Origin: Chitinophagaceae bacterium
GTDB lineage: Bacteria; Bacteroidota; Bacteroidia; Chitinophagales; Chitinophagaceae
Direction: 5' to 3'
NCBI GenBank assembly: GCA_013696395.1
Contig: JACCYQ010000048.1
Coordinates: 1 to 34,843 of the forward strand
Length of the DNA stretch: 34,843 nt
A program made the translations under genes and the position numbers. This document shows positions 1 through 9,011 of the stretch, piece by piece. Under the pieces are notes generated by a model, which saw nothing but the letters and a program-made list of their open reading frames with translations, ran no database searches and was not told the DNA's origin. Within the stretch, counting starts at the first letter, position 1; each line of letters begins with the position of its first letter.

Positions 1-986
1 TTCATCACTGCGGGTATGCCACCATGTTGGTGCAGATCCTGCATCAGGTATTTTCCACTTGGTTTAAAATCCGCCAGCATCGGTACGCGATCGCTGATCG
101 TTTGAAAATCATCCTGCGTTAATGCAATGTCCACGCTTTTTGCCATTGCGATCAGGTGTATCACAGCATTCGTACTGCCACCTAAAACAATGATCACTGT
201 AATAGCGTTTTCAAATGCTTTACGCGTCATGATATCTGCGGGTTTGATATCCTGTTGTAATATATATTGAATGGCTTTACCTGCTGCCAAACATTCATCA
301 TGTTTTTCTTTACTCAATGCAGGGTTGCTGGAAGAGTAGGGAAGACTCATTCCCAGAGCCTCAATAGCGCTGGCCATGGTGTTGGCTGTATACATGCCAC
401 CACATGCACCCGCACCGGGGCAGGAATGTTTGATGATCTGTAAGAATTCATTTTCATCCAGGTTGCCTGCCAGTTTTTGTCCAAGCGCTTCAAATGCGGA
501 AACAATATTCAGGTCCTGGCCATTATAATGCCCGGGAGCAATCGTGCCGCCATAAACCATGATAGCAGGACGGTTCAGTCTGCCCATGGCAATAATGGAA
601 CCGGGCATATTTTTATCACAACCCGGCAATGCGATCAGTCCGTCATAATACTGCGCACCACAAACAGCTTCAATGGAATCCGCAATGATATCGCGGCTAA
701 CCAGGGAATAGCGCATGCCATCCGTTCCATTGCTGATGCCATCACTAACACCAATGGTGTTAAAGATCAATCCAACTAAGTCATTATCCCAAACACCTTG
801 TTTCACTAATTTGGCCAGGTCGTTCAGGTGCATGTTGCAGGTATTACCATCATAACCCATACTCACAATACCCACCTGTGCTTTACGCATATCCTCATCC
901 GTTAGTCCAATGCCGAATAACATGGCCTGTGCCGCAGGTTGTGTGCTGTCCTGCGTTATTGTTTTTGAATACTTATTCAGTTCCAT
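1..986 (-). CDS. ilvD: Dihydroxy-acid dehydratase, N-terminal part (runs off left edge)
   Basis: Dehydrates 2,3-dihydroxy-isovalerate and 2,3-dihydroxy-3-methylvalerate to the 2-keto acids, the penultimate step of valine and isoleucine synthesis in the cytoplasm. The first 328 codons are present; family members are about 560 residues, so the C-terminal 40% lies outside the window. Seen: the iron-sulfur signatures GNTCNMHLN (Cys50), GCDKNMPG (Cys123) and [16 protein letters not shown] (near residue 195). The ATG at 986 overlaps the ilvE stop codon as TAATG, a one-base overlap that suggests translational coupling. It is the last gene visible of the leu-ilv array, and presumably shares the attenuator in front of ilvE. 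Confidence 0.96.
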   Translation of the reverse strand, partial: MELNKYSKTITQDSTQPAAQAMLFGIGLTDEDMRKAQVGIVSMGYDGNTCNMHLNDLAKLVKQGVWDNDLVGLIFNTIGVSDGISNGTDGMRYSLVSRDIIADSIEAVCGAQYYDGLIALPGCDKNMPGSIIAMGRLNRPAIMVYGGTIAPGHYNGQDLNIVSAFEALGQKLAGNLDENEFLQIIKHSCPGAGACGGMYTANTMASAIEALGMSLPYSSSNPALSKEKHDECLAAGKAIQYILQQDIKPADIMTRKAFENAITVIIVLGGSTNAVIHLIAMAKSVDIALTQDDFQTISDRVPMLADFKPSGKYLMQDLHQHGGIPAVM

Positions 987-1879
987 TAAGCTACGCTGAG
1001 TATATTTTTAAAAGATTCTTCCCTCACCAATTTCATGTAAGATTCCTGTATTCGTTTGCCTAAGCTCTCATTCCAGTTTTTAGGAAATACCGTTTCATCT
1101 ACTGACTGAATACCACTGATTTCTGCTCCGGTACCACAATAAAAGGCACTATCGGCTTTTAATAAATCATCCGTTGTTAATTTTCCTTCCTCAACTCCGA
1201 TATTTAATTCTTTACATATATCCATTACTGTTATCCTGGTAATTCCCGCCAGAATATTTCCTCTTTGCGGAGTTAAAAGTTTTCCATCTTTCTCGAAAAA
1301 CAAATTAGCGCCGGGACCTTCGGCAAGAAATCCTTCATGATCCAATAACAAAGCTTCGTCATATCCACTTGCTTTTGCTTCTGAGCATGCCAGGGTGGAA
1401 TTCACATAATGGCCGCAGGCTTTTGCTTCTACGAATGTTGACCGTGGGTGAGGCCTGCAGAAAGGTGAAATTTTTAATCGTAATAATTTTTCTCCCAGGT
1501 AGCTGCCCCATTGCCATGCGGCTATTACTAACGTGGATGATTGTGGTTTGTGAAGTGACATATTGGGCGGACAAATTACCAATGGCCGGATATAAGCTTC
1601 TGTAAAATTATTTTGCTGCAAAACATCATAAGTAATATTTGTCAGTTCATCCACCGTATAGGAGAAAGGGATATTCAGTAATTGGCAACTGCGAATGAGC
1701 CGCTCATAATGTTCTGCAGGTTTAAAAATTCTTGGGCCATTTGCTGTTTGATAGGAGCGGATGCCTTCAAAAACACCGTAGCCATAATGTAATGTCTGAC
1801 TATACAGGTCAGTTCCGGCTTCAACAGCTTTCACCATTTTGCCGTCATAATAAATAATTGTGTTGTTATTGTAGTACAT
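986..1879 (-). CDS. ilvE: Branched-chain amino acid aminotransferase
   Basis: PLP-dependent fold-type IV transaminase that converts the 2-keto acids to valine, isoleucine and leucine using glutamate. Seen, numbering from the ATG at 1879 (297 residues): the region [11 protein letters not shown], whose Lys153 aligns with the Schiff-base lysine of E. coli IlvE, then the motif EGPGANLF around residue 190 that binds cofactor phosphate. The reading frame can be extended three codons to a TTG at 1888, but the ATG at 1879 is the better start; neither has a clear Shine-Dalgarno sequence. The terminator of the upstream attenuator ends only about 21 bases before this start, so expression depends on readthrough. 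It is followed directly by ilvD with overlapping stop and start. Confidence 0.95.
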   Translation of the reverse strand: MYYNNNTIIYYDGKMVKAVEAGTDLYSQTLHYGYGVFEGIRSYQTANGPRIFKPAEHYERLIRSCQLLNIPFSYTVDELTNITYDVLQQNNFTEAYIRPLVICPPNMSLHKPQSSTLVIAAWQWGSYLGEKLLRLKISPFCRPHPRSTFVEAKACGHYVNSTLACSEAKASGYDEALLLDHEGFLAEGPGANLFFEKDGKLLTPQRGNILAGITRITVMDICKELNIGVEEGKLTTDDLLKADSAFYCGTGAEISGIQSVDETVFPKNWNESLGKRIQESYMKLVREESFKNILSVA

Positions 1880-1900
1880 AGATTTCAATTAATTGAACAT

Positions 1901-1928
1901 AAAAAAACCCGCCTTTTTGAAGGCGGGT
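1901..1928 (-). terminator. Intrinsic terminator of the ilvED attenuator
   Basis: Perfect 9-bp stem (1907-1915 paired with 1920-1928) rich in G and C, four-base loop, followed on the minus strand by seven T residues (1901-1907, the first of them also closing the stem). It sits between the leader peptide stop (1957) and the ilvE start (1879), with no gene ending on it other than the leader, so it is a conditional terminator rather than an operon end. Confidence 0.9.
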
Positions 1929-1968
1929 CGTATATTTTTTTAAAAATTTAAAATAGTCAGCCACCTCC
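1919..1968 (-). promoter_or_regulatory. Candidate antiterminator of the ilvED attenuator
   Basis: On the transcript, GGAGGUGG (1968-1961, inside the three Gly codons at the leader end) can pair over eight bases, two of them G-U, with CCGCCUUC (1926-1919), the 5' arm of the terminator. The two structures are mutually exclusive. A ribosome stalled on the Ile codons (2007-1981) leaves the first segment free; a ribosome at the leader stop codon (1957-1959) covers it. The geometry is that of classical amino-acid attenuation. Pairing was worked out by eye, not by folding software. Confidence 0.72.
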
Positions 1969-2052
1969 ATTTATTGCAGGAATAATAATAATGACAATCA
2001 CAATAATAAATTGCGTGAGCACTGTGATGATATTTGTTCTGTTATTTTTCAT
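1957..2052 (-). CDS. ilv leader peptide, 31 residues, Ile/Val-rich
   Basis: Short ORF starting MKNNRTNIITVLTQ and ending PAINGGG. Between these parts are nine consecutive Ile/Val codons (residues 16-24: IIVIVIIII). Ten Ile, three Val and one Leu make up 14 of 31 residues, including IleIle and ValLeu earlier in the peptide. It is preceded by a good Bacteroidetes promoter, is followed 29 bases later by a strong terminator, and lies directly before ilvE-ilvD. I infer that it senses charged tRNA-Ile, and perhaps tRNA-Val and tRNA-Leu, through ribosome stalling. It could instead be a small membrane peptide, since the sequence is also hydrophobic, but the position and RNA structures favour a leader. 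Confidence 0.8.
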   Translation of the reverse strand: MKNNRTNIITVLTQFIIVIVIIIIPAINGGG

Positions 2053-2068
2053 AATGAAAGTGACAGAA

Positions 2069-2099
2069 CGAATATACTAAGTCATTTAAAAAAAACAAA
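2069..2099 (-). promoter_or_regulatory. Promoter for leader-ilvE-ilvD
   Basis: Minus strand reads TTTG (2099-2096), a 19-base spacer, then TATATTCG (2076-2069), close to the Bacteroidetes consensus TTTG-N19/20-TAnnTTTG with one mismatch. Transcription would begin near 2063, giving a very short 5' leader before the ATG at 2052. It lies in the gap after leuB, so ilvED can be transcribed apart from leuACDB. Confidence 0.6.
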
Positions 2100-2125
2100 G
2101 AACTTTTTTAATTCAACAACATTTT

Positions 2126-3241
2126 TTAAATAATGGTTGACTTGCTTAAAGCCACATTATTCTTATTAATATCAGATGCTTTCCGGTTATCTATATAATT
2201 AACCAGCAGGTCACCAATGGTACTCGTTGAATAATAATTTACATCATCAATATCCCTGGTTACAAATCCATGGCTTAATGCCCATTCAACGGAAGATCTT
2301 ACCATATCAGCTTCATCTTTTAATCCAAAATAATCAAGCATCAATGCGGCGGAAAGCACAGCACCAACTGGATTTGCAATATCTTTTCCTGCGGCCTGGG
2401 GATAGGATCCGTGAATGGGTTCAAACAATGCGGAAGAATTGCCAATGGAGGATGATGGTAATAATCCCAGCGAACCACTGATCACACTGGCTTCATCACT
2501 TAAAATGTCACCAAACATATTTTCTGTCAGGATAACATCAAATTGCTTTGGATTGACGATGAGTTGCATAGCGGCATTATCAACAAATAAAAAATCAACA
2601 GAAACATCAGGAAATTGAGCCGATAATTCCTGCACCGTTTTTCTCCAAAGTCTGGATGTTTCCAATACATTGGCTTTATCAACGAGGGTCAATTTTTTTC
2701 TCCGCTGCTGCGCCTTTTCAAATGCAAGTTTTGCTATGCGAAGAATTTCTTCCTTTGTATAAATACATTCATCACTTGCCGTTGATCCATCATCACTTAA
2801 ATTCTTTTTACCAAAATATATACCGCCGGTTAGTTCGCGATAGATAACCAGGTCAACACCTTGCAGGTTTTTTAATTTTAGCGGTGAAAGATGTTGCAAT
2901 GATGCGTAGGTTGTTACCGGTCTTATATTAGCAAATAGTTGTAATGATTTTCGAAGTTTAAGCAAGCCCTGTTCGGGTCGTACACTTGCCGTTGGATCAT
3001 TATCATATTTTGGATGACCAATAGCTCCTAATAAAATTGCATCACTATACAGGCAAGTTTCTATGGTTTTATCGGGCAGGGGAGTTCCGCTTGCATCGAT
3101 CGCCACAGCCCCCATCAGGCATTTGGTAAACTGAAATTCATGCCCAAATTCTGTAGCAATGGCCTCTAGTACTTTCAATGCTTGAGCGGTCACTTCCGGG
3201 CCTATTCCGTCACCTTCGATAACTGCAATATTTTTCTTCAT
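2126..3241 (-). CDS. leuB: 3-isopropylmalate dehydrogenase
   Basis: NAD-dependent oxidative decarboxylation of 3-isopropylmalate to 2-ketoisocaproate, the last specific step to leucine. The 371-residue length is typical. Seen: N-terminal IAVIEGDGIGPEV, the substrate-loop RELTGGIYFG, the lysine motif LVDKANVLE, the family signature NMFGDILSDEASVISGSLG, and the NAD-binding FEPIHGSYPQAAGKDIANP. The residues after about 355 (ASDINKNNVALSKSTII) are an unconserved tail. It is the last gene of the leuACDB run, starting 21 bases after leuD stops; no terminator is seen behind it before the ilv promoter. Confidence 0.97.
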   Translation of the reverse strand: MKKNIAVIEGDGIGPEVTAQALKVLEAIATEFGHEFQFTKCLMGAVAIDASGTPLPDKTIETCLYSDAILLGAIGHPKYDNDPTASVRPEQGLLKLRKSLQLFANIRPVTTYASLQHLSPLKLKNLQGVDLVIYRELTGGIYFGKKNLSDDGSTASDECIYTKEEILRIAKLAFEKAQQRRKKLTLVDKANVLETSRLWRKTVQELSAQFPDVSVDFLFVDNAAMQLIVNPKQFDVILTENMFGDILSDEASVISGSLGLLPSSSIGNSSALFEPIHGSYPQAAGKDIANPVGAVLSAALMLDYFGLKDEADMVRSSVEWALSHGFVTRDIDDVNYYSTSTIGDLLVNYIDNRKASDINKNNVALSKSTII

Positions 3242-3262
3242 AATGATTCTTTTATTCGCCTG

Positions 3263-3853
3263 TTATTTTTCAAATGTTTCTATTTCATTCAACATATTCA
3301 ATAGGTAATCAATATCATCAAAGCCATTCAGCAGGCACTCTTTTTTATATGGATTGATCTCAAATATTTCGTTTGTTTGCTCATCGATAGAAATTGTTTG
3401 GGTAGCCAGGTCAACGGTAATTTCCTGTGCAGGATTTTCATTAACGCGGTTAAATATTTTTTCTAAAAATGCATCACTTACCCTGACAGGCAGCAAGAAA
3501 TTATTCAAGGCATTGTTCGAAAAAATATCTGCAAAAAAACTGCTCACTACTACCTGGAACCCATAATCTTTTATAGCCCACGCAGCATGTTCACGACTTG
3601 AGCCGCAACCAAAATTTTTGCCGGCTACTAAAATGTTCCCTTTGTAAGTTGCATTGTTCAGGATAAAATCAGGATTGGGTTGATTTTCATCGTCACCCTT
3701 GTAACGCCAGTCACGAAAAAGATTTTTACCAAAGCCATCTCTTGTTGTTGCTTTTAAAAAACGGGCGGGAATGATCTGGTCTGTATCGATATTTTCAGCC
3801 GGCAATGGAACCACCGTACTCTTAATAATTTGTATGGCCTGATGATTACTCAT
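3263..3853 (-). CDS. leuD: 3-isopropylmalate dehydratase small subunit
   Basis: Swivel-domain subunit of isopropylmalate isomerase, which interconverts 2- and 3-isopropylmalate with LeuC. 196 residues, normal for the family. Seen: [14 protein letters not shown] near residue 21, and [19 protein letters not shown] near residue 80, the small-subunit signature. The start overlaps the end of leuC by 8 bases, consistent with coupled synthesis of the two subunits. Confidence 0.97.
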   Translation of the reverse strand: MSNHQAIQIIKSTVVPLPAENIDTDQIIPARFLKATTRDGFGKNLFRDWRYKGDDENQPNPDFILNNATYKGNILVAGKNFGCGSSREHAAWAIKDYGFQVVVSSFFADIFSNNALNNFLLPVRVSDAFLEKIFNRVNENPAQEITVDLATQTISIDEQTNEIFEINPYKKECLLNGFDDIDYLLNMLNEIETFEK

Positions 3854-5288
3854 AAAATGCAGCGCTTAATTTTTGTTTGTTAGATGATGGATTCATCCAA
3901 TCCCTTATATCTTCTACTTTTCCGGTAATTGCAGATGCGGCAGCGGTTAAAGGACTGGCTAAAAAAGTACGGGACCCGGGACCTTGCCTTCCTTCGAAAT
4001 TCCTGTTAGAAGTAGAGATGCAATATTTACCCGCAGGAATTTTGTCTTCATTCATCCCTAAACATGCCGAGCAACCTGGTTGGCGAAACTGGAAGCCCGC
4101 TGCTTCCAAAATTTTATCAATGCCTTCTGTAATCGCCTGTTTTTCTACTTGTTTGCTTCCCGGAACAACCCACACTATTACATCAGGAGATTTTTGTTTT
4201 CCTTGTATAAATGAAGCCACTAATCTCAGATCTTCAATTCTTGAATTGGTACAACTGCCTATAAATACATAATCGATTTTTGTTCCTTTTATAGATGTGC
4301 CTGCCTGCAGTCCCATGTATTGTAAACTTTTTTGAAACGAGGTTTGTTCATCTGCACTTACATTATCCAGCGTTGGAATTTTTTCACTTACCGGAATTCC
4401 CATTCCCGGGTTGGTGCCATAGGTAATCATTGGTTGAATGTCAGCAGCATCGATAACGATCTCCCGGTCAAAATGAGCATCTGCATCTGAAAACAAAGTT
4501 TTCCAATATGCGCGGGCTTTTTCCCAATCTTCTCCCTCTGGAGCCATCAATTTATCTTTCAAATAATTATAAGTGATATCATCAGGTGCAATCATACCAC
4601 CACGGGCGCCCATTTCAATACTCATATTACAAATGGTCATACGGGCTTCCATGCTGAGTGTACGGATCGCTGATCCGGCGAATTCAATAAAATATCCTGT
4701 GGCACCACTTGCAGATGTTTGTGAAATGATATGCAGGATAACATCTTTGGATAAAACACTTTCGTTTAGTTTACCGTTGATGGTTATGCGCATTAATTTT
4801 GGTTTATTTTGCAAAAGACATTGCGTAGCCAAAACCATTTCTACCTCACTGGTGCCAATTCCAAAAGCAATGGTACCGAAAGCCCCATGTGTGGATGTGT
4901 GACTGTCACCGCAGACGATCGTCATCCCAGGTTGTGTAATGCCCAGTTCCGGGCCAATCACATGAACAATTCCCTGGAACGGATGTCCAAGTCCAAACAG
5001 TTCAATACTATTTTCCTGGCAGTTACTAACCAGTTGGGATACCTGTAAACGCGATAGCTCGTCCTGGATCGGCAAATGTTGTTCAATGGTCGGAACATTA
5101 TGATCTGCAGTGGCAATGGTTTGTTCCGGTCTGAAAACTTTAAGACCTCTTTTTTCCAATCCTTTAAAAGCCTGCGGGCTGGTTACTTCATGAATAAAAT
5201 GCCTGTCAATATATAAAACAGCCGGTCCATTATCAATTTGTTTGACAATATGTTTTTCCCAGATCTTATCGAATAATGTTTTAGACAT
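3846..5288 (-). CDS. leuC: 3-isopropylmalate dehydratase large subunit
   Basis: Aconitase-family catalytic subunit carrying a [4Fe-4S] cluster, partner of LeuD. Seen: [27 protein letters not shown] (first cluster cysteine) and [10 protein letters not shown] (the other two). I use the ATG at 5288 ([15 protein letters not shown], 480 residues), which matches the usual family N-terminus. The frame extends 16 codons upstream to 5336, which would overlap the end of leuA, but those residues look like noncoding lysine-rich sequence. The gap to leuA is about 40 bases. Confidence 0.96.
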   Translation of the reverse strand: MSKTLFDKIWEKHIVKQIDNGPAVLYIDRHFIHEVTSPQAFKGLEKRGLKVFRPEQTIATADHNVPTIEQHLPIQDELSRLQVSQLVSNCQENSIELFGLGHPFQGIVHVIGPELGITQPGMTIVCGDSHTSTHGAFGTIAFGIGTSEVEMVLATQCLLQNKPKLMRITINGKLNESVLSKDVILHIISQTSASGATGYFIEFAGSAIRTLSMEARMTICNMSIEMGARGGMIAPDDITYNYLKDKLMAPEGEDWEKARAYWKTLFSDADAHFDREIVIDAADIQPMITYGTNPGMGIPVSEKIPTLDNVSADEQTSFQKSLQYMGLQAGTSIKGTKIDYVFIGSCTNSRIEDLRLVASFIQGKQKSPDVIVWVVPGSKQVEKQAITEGIDKILEAAGFQFRQPGCSACLGMNEDKIPAGKYCISTSNRNFEGRQGPGSRTFLASPLTAAASAITGKVEDIRDWMNPSSNKQKLSAAFYE

Positions 5289-5328
5289 GCAGATTTTTAA
5301 ATTTTTTGTTGGTTTTTCTTTCTTTGGA

Positions 5329-6498
5329 CTATACACTCACTGCCAGTGCCTGGTATTGATTGGCCATTTCCTGCAGGTCTTCATCACCCACTTCTTTTTT
5401 ACGATCGGCAACTTTTAAAAATTGGTTATAGAGTGAATCAATATCATTCCTGTCGAAGTTGAACCCGAGTTTTTGGAAGCGGAATGCGAGGGCACTTCGC
5501 CCACTCCTTGCCGTTAAAACGATCTTGGATTGATTGGCACCAACCTGTTCAGGATTTATAATCTCGTAAGTCTGTGCATCTTTCAAAAAACCATCCTGGT
5601 GAATACCGGATGAATGAGAAAAAGCATTGCTTCCAACAATAGCCTTATTGGGTTGCACCGGTACCCGCATGGTATCACTTACCAGTTGGCTAAGCGACGT
5701 TAATTTTTTAGAATTAACAGATGTAAAAGCGTTTAAGGATGCATGTTGTTGTATTACCATAACCACTTCTTCCAGCGATGTATTACCAGCTCTTTCACCC
5801 AAACCATTAATGGTACATTCAATTTGACGGGCGCCATTCATGATGCCTGCAATGGAGTTGGCGGTGGCCATACCTAAATCATTATGACAATGGCAGGAGA
5901 TTACAGCTTTATCAATATTTGACACATGATGAATAAGGTATGCGATCTTTTCTCCGTATTGATGTGGGAGGCAATAACCTGTTGTATCCGGAATGTTTAC
6001 CGTAGTAGCGCCAGCTTTAATTACTGCTTCAATAACACGAGCCAGGAATTCATTCTCCGTACGGCCGGCATCTTCAGCATAAAATTCAACATCATCTGTA
6101 AAATTGCGGGCCCACTTTACACTTTGAATGGCCCTTTGCAGAATCTCATCTCTGGTAGAATTGAATTTACTTTTTATGTGAAAATCAGATGTGCCAATAC
6201 CCGTATGTATTCTTGGTCTTTGCGCAAAACGAAGTGCCAGGGCAGCTACTTCAATATCTTTTTTTACCGCACGGGACAGGCCACAGACAACGCTGTTTTT
6301 AATGACCCTGCTGATCTTTTTCACTGATTCAAAATCACCTGGGGAGGAGACCGGGAAGCCTGCTTCGATCACATCAACGCCCATGTTTTCAAGCGCCAAG
6401 GCGATTTCGATTTTTTCATCAGCATTTAATTTACACCCTGGAACCTGTTCCCCATCGCGTAAGGTGGTATCGAAAATGACGATCTTATTTTGCTGCAT
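5329..6498 (-). CDS. leuA: 2-isopropylmalate synthase, short form
   Basis: Claisen-type condensation of acetyl-CoA with 2-ketoisovalerate, committing carbon to leucine. Seen: [10 protein letters not shown] (residues 9-18, metal-binding Asp), [10 protein letters not shown], the metal-ligand HxH in [31 protein letters not shown], and [11 protein letters not shown]. The protein is 389 residues and stops after the linker subdomain, so the C-terminal allosteric LeuA_dimer domain found in the enzyme of about 520 residues of E. coli is absent. In that respect it resembles NifV or AksA-like homologues, but the context, leuCDB next to it, makes the leucine role most likely. First gene of the leu run, divergent from the gene at 6702. 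Confidence 0.93.
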   Translation of the reverse strand: MQQNKIVIFDTTLRDGEQVPGCKLNADEKIEIALALENMGVDVIEAGFPVSSPGDFESVKKISRVIKNSVVCGLSRAVKKDIEVAALALRFAQRPRIHTGIGTSDFHIKSKFNSTRDEILQRAIQSVKWARNFTDDVEFYAEDAGRTENEFLARVIEAVIKAGATTVNIPDTTGYCLPHQYGEKIAYLIHHVSNIDKAVISCHCHNDLGMATANSIAGIMNGARQIECTINGLGERAGNTSLEEVVMVIQQHASLNAFTSVNSKKLTSLSQLVSDTMRVPVQPNKAIVGSNAFSHSSGIHQDGFLKDAQTYEIINPEQVGANQSKIVLTARSGRSALAFRFQKLGFNFDRNDIDSLYNQFLKVADRKKEVGDEDLQEMANQYQALAVSV

Positions 6499-6517
6499 AA
6501 AAATTATTTAGAATTAG

Positions 6518-6576
6518 AAAGCAGGCCGCTTAATTTTGTGTTGCTTGCTGTTTTTCACAAAACGGCAACCTGCTTT
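6518..6576 (-). other. Inverted repeat in the leuA 5' leader
   Basis: Perfect 8-bp arms AAAGCAGG (minus strand, 6576-6569) and CCTGCTTT (6525-6518) enclose a second smaller hairpin (GTTGC at 6569-6565 with GCAAC at 6544-6540; they share base 6569, so both cannot form fully). It ends about 20 bases before the leuA ATG. No U-tract follows and no Leu-rich leader peptide was found upstream, so it is a structured leader of unknown role. Confidence 0.45.
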
Positions 6577-6701
6577 TGATGTAATTTACCAAGGATGCCT
6601 GCCAGAATGTAGTCAAATAATAAACTGAACTACGATTGCTAATGGGTGTTTTTTATGTTAAAACCTTTGCTGTACCTGCATTTACAGATAATTGATTTAC
6701 G

Positions 6702-8276
6702 ATGGGCAAAAGATTTTCCGATGAACTCTACTTACTGATCAAGTCGCTTAAAAAAGCTGAAAAACGAAACTTTAAGTTATTCGTTAAGCGAAACTCTTCT
6801 TCTGGCGACCTGAAGATCATTCAGCTATTTGATGCTATTGATGATATGGAACTATACGATGAAGAATTGTTTCTGCGTAAAAACCCCGGTATTACCAAAC
6901 AGCAAATTCCAAATCTTAAAGCTCATTTGTACAAACAGGTGTTAGCGAGTTTGCGTATTATGCGGGATGAAAATAATATTGACCTGCAGTTACACGAGCA
7001 ATTGGACTTTGCCCGAATACTATATAATAAAGGTTTACATGTTCAGAGCCTGAAAATGCTGGATAAGATAAAGGAATCTGCCAAAGAACATAACCAGGTT
7101 ACTTTTTTATTGCAGGTTTTAATATTTGAAAAAAAAATCGAAGGACTACATATTACCCGCAGTAATGAAAATCGTGCGGCAGATCTGTCGAAAGAAGTGG
7201 ATGAAATGGGTGAGCGATTGGTGATGATCGGAAAACTATCAAATCTTTCCTTGCGTTTATATGATTGGTATATACATCATGGCCATGTGCGAAACCAGCA
7301 GGAAGCAGATGAATTGAAATCATTTTTTGAAAGCAATCTTCCTGCTGCTGCTAATTCAGTAAATGGTTTTTACGAAAAGTTGTATTTAAATCAATGCTAT
7401 TGCTGGTATGGATATATACGCCAGGATCTTTTGATTTATTACCGGTATTGCCAGAAATGGATTGATCTGTTTGAACAAAATGACACCATGAAGCTGGTAG
7501 AACCTTTATTCTTTGTAAAAGGAATGCATAACCTGCTGAATGCTCACTTCATGCTGCAGAATGATGAAAAGTTCAATAAAACATTAGCGCAATTTGAAAA
7601 CTTTTATCAAAATGGTGCAACGATCAACGACAATGTGCAAATACAAACATTCATTTATTTGTATATCGCCAAGATTAACAAACATTTTCTGGAAGGTAGT
7701 TTTACAGAAGGCGTTTCATTGGTTCCTGAGATAGAAGAAAAGCTTGAAGAGTATAAACTGCAACTGGACTCCCACCGCATTCTGGTCTTTTATTATAAGA
7801 TCGCCAGCCTTTATTTTGGTTGCGGACAAATAGATAAATCCATTGAATACCTTAACCGAATCATTAACCGCAGTACACCACTTAGAACAGATCTCCAATG
7901 CTATGCCCGTTTATTACACCTGATAGCTCACTATGAGTTAGGTAATTATGAATTGCTTGAATATCTTACTAAATCCGTTTACCGCTTCATGGCTAAAATG
8001 CAAAACCTTGGAATGGTAGAAAAAGAAATATTCCGCTTTTTGCGTAATTCATTTTATATCCAATCAAAAGATATGGATAAAGCGCTGATCGAGTTAAAAG
8101 AAAATCTGAAAAAGTATGAACAAAATAAAACAGAAATCAGGGCTTATTTGTATTTAGATATAATTAGCTGGCTCGAAAGTAAAATGCGGAAATTAGGACC
8201 GGCTCAGGAAATGATCCGGTTGAAATACCTGCAGCGGCAACAAGAGAAACAAGCCAGGCATAAGAATATTAACTAA
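6702..8276 (+). CDS. Hypothetical protein, helical-repeat (TPR-like)
   Basis: 524 residues, no signal peptide or membrane segment, so cytoplasmic. The sequence is nearly all amphipathic helices with paired aromatic and Leu/Ala positions (for example YKIASLYFGCGQIDKSIEYL near residue 365), resembling tetratricopeptide solenoids, though no repeat matches the TPR consensus strictly. The N-terminus (GKRFSDELYLLIKSLKKAEK) is basic. I do not recognise a named family. Divergent from leuA; the broken SDR gene begins 12 bases after its stop and may share its transcript. No enzyme motif seen. Confidence 0.85.
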   Translation: MGKRFSDELYLLIKSLKKAEKRNFKLFVKRNSSSGDLKIIQLFDAIDDMELYDEELFLRKNPGITKQQIPNLKAHLYKQVLASLRIMRDENNIDLQLHEQLDFARILYNKGLHVQSLKMLDKIKESAKEHNQVTFLLQVLIFEKKIEGLHITRSNENRAADLSKEVDEMGERLVMIGKLSNLSLRLYDWYIHHGHVRNQQEADELKSFFESNLPAAANSVNGFYEKLYLNQCYCWYGYIRQDLLIYYRYCQKWIDLFEQNDTMKLVEPLFFVKGMHNLLNAHFMLQNDEKFNKTLAQFENFYQNGATINDNVQIQTFIYLYIAKINKHFLEGSFTEGVSLVPEIEEKLEEYKLQLDSHRILVFYYKIASLYFGCGQIDKSIEYLNRIINRSTPLRTDLQCYARLLHLIAHYELGNYELLEYLTKSVYRFMAKMQNLGMVEKEIFRFLRNSFYIQSKDMDKALIELKENLKKYEQNKTEIRAYLYLDIISWLESKMRKLGPAQEMIRLKYLQRQQEKQARHKNIN

Positions 8277-8288
8277 TAAAAAATTATC

Positions 8289-9004
8289 ATGGATTCATTA
8301 AATGGGAAGAATGCATTAGTAACCGGGGCCGGTAAAGGAATTGGAAGAGCGATAGCCATTGCATTGGCTATAGAAGGCGTAAACCTGGCCATCCTGGCAC
8401 GTACACAGCAAGACCTTGAAACGCTTTCAGATGAATTACGAAATCTGGGCGTTAAAGTTTCTATATTAACAGCAGATGTAGGGGATATGCATGCAGTGGA
8501 TGATGCTGTTGAAAAGGCCATGCAAGAAATTGGAAATATTGATATCCTGGTTAATAATCGGGCATTGCCAACCTAGGTAAATTTTTGGAGATCGCGCCTG
8601 CTGATGTTGAGGGCATGATCAGGGTAAATCTTTTGGGCGTTTATTATACGACCCGCGCTGTACTACCGTCTATGATTGAACGTAAAACAGGGGACATCGT
8701 CAACATATCTTCCACTGCAGGTTTAAGAGGCAGTGCAACAACCGCTGCTTACAGTGCGAGTAAGTTCGGTGTTTTCGGGTTAAGCGAATCTTTAATGCAG
8801 GAAGTAAGGAAACACAATATCAGGGTGACAGCGATGGCGCCAAGTACGGTGGTTACTCAACTGGCACATGAATCAAATTTAATAACAGGTGATGAAGAGC
8901 GGGTTATGCACCCGGAAGATTTCGCGGAACTCGTTATCGGTCATTTAAAATTAAACCGGAGGGTTTTTGTAAAAGATGTTTCCATCTGGTCAACCAATCC
9001 TTAG
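8289..9004 (+). pseudogene. SDR-family oxidoreductase (FabG-like), frameshifted
   Basis: NAD(P)-dependent short-chain dehydrogenase of the 3-oxoacyl-ACP reductase type, about 238 residues. Seen: cofactor motif TGAGKGIG (residues 12-19), the NNAG region, catalytic Ser in VNISSTAG, and YSASK with catalytic Tyr and Lys. The frame breaks at 8558-8559: the sequence gives NN-RALPT-stop, whereas restoring one base there (AAT-GCG-GGC) reads [16 protein letters not shown] straight into the second half, which opens again from 8585. The break falls inside the highly conserved NNAG motif. Either a recent inactivating deletion or a sequencing error; the rest shows no decay, so I lean to error or very recent loss. 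The gene ends 7 bases from a convergent neighbour. Confidence 0.9.
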
Positions 9005-9011
9005 TATGTTT

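Noticed and set aside
986..1888. TTG start for ilvE at 1888
   Set aside because: An ATG three codons later gives the normal family N-terminus; the TTG has no supporting ribosome-binding sequence.
3846..5336. Longer leuC start at 5336
   Set aside because: The extra 16 residues overlap leuA and do not fit the LeuC N-terminus, which begins [10 protein letters not shown] at 5288.
6655..6738. Plus-strand 27-codon ORF with six Leu in its first 15 residues, near leuA
   Set aside because: Wrong strand for leuA, overlaps the start of the gene at 6702 and has no terminator after it; Leu codons are probably chance in AT-rich DNA.
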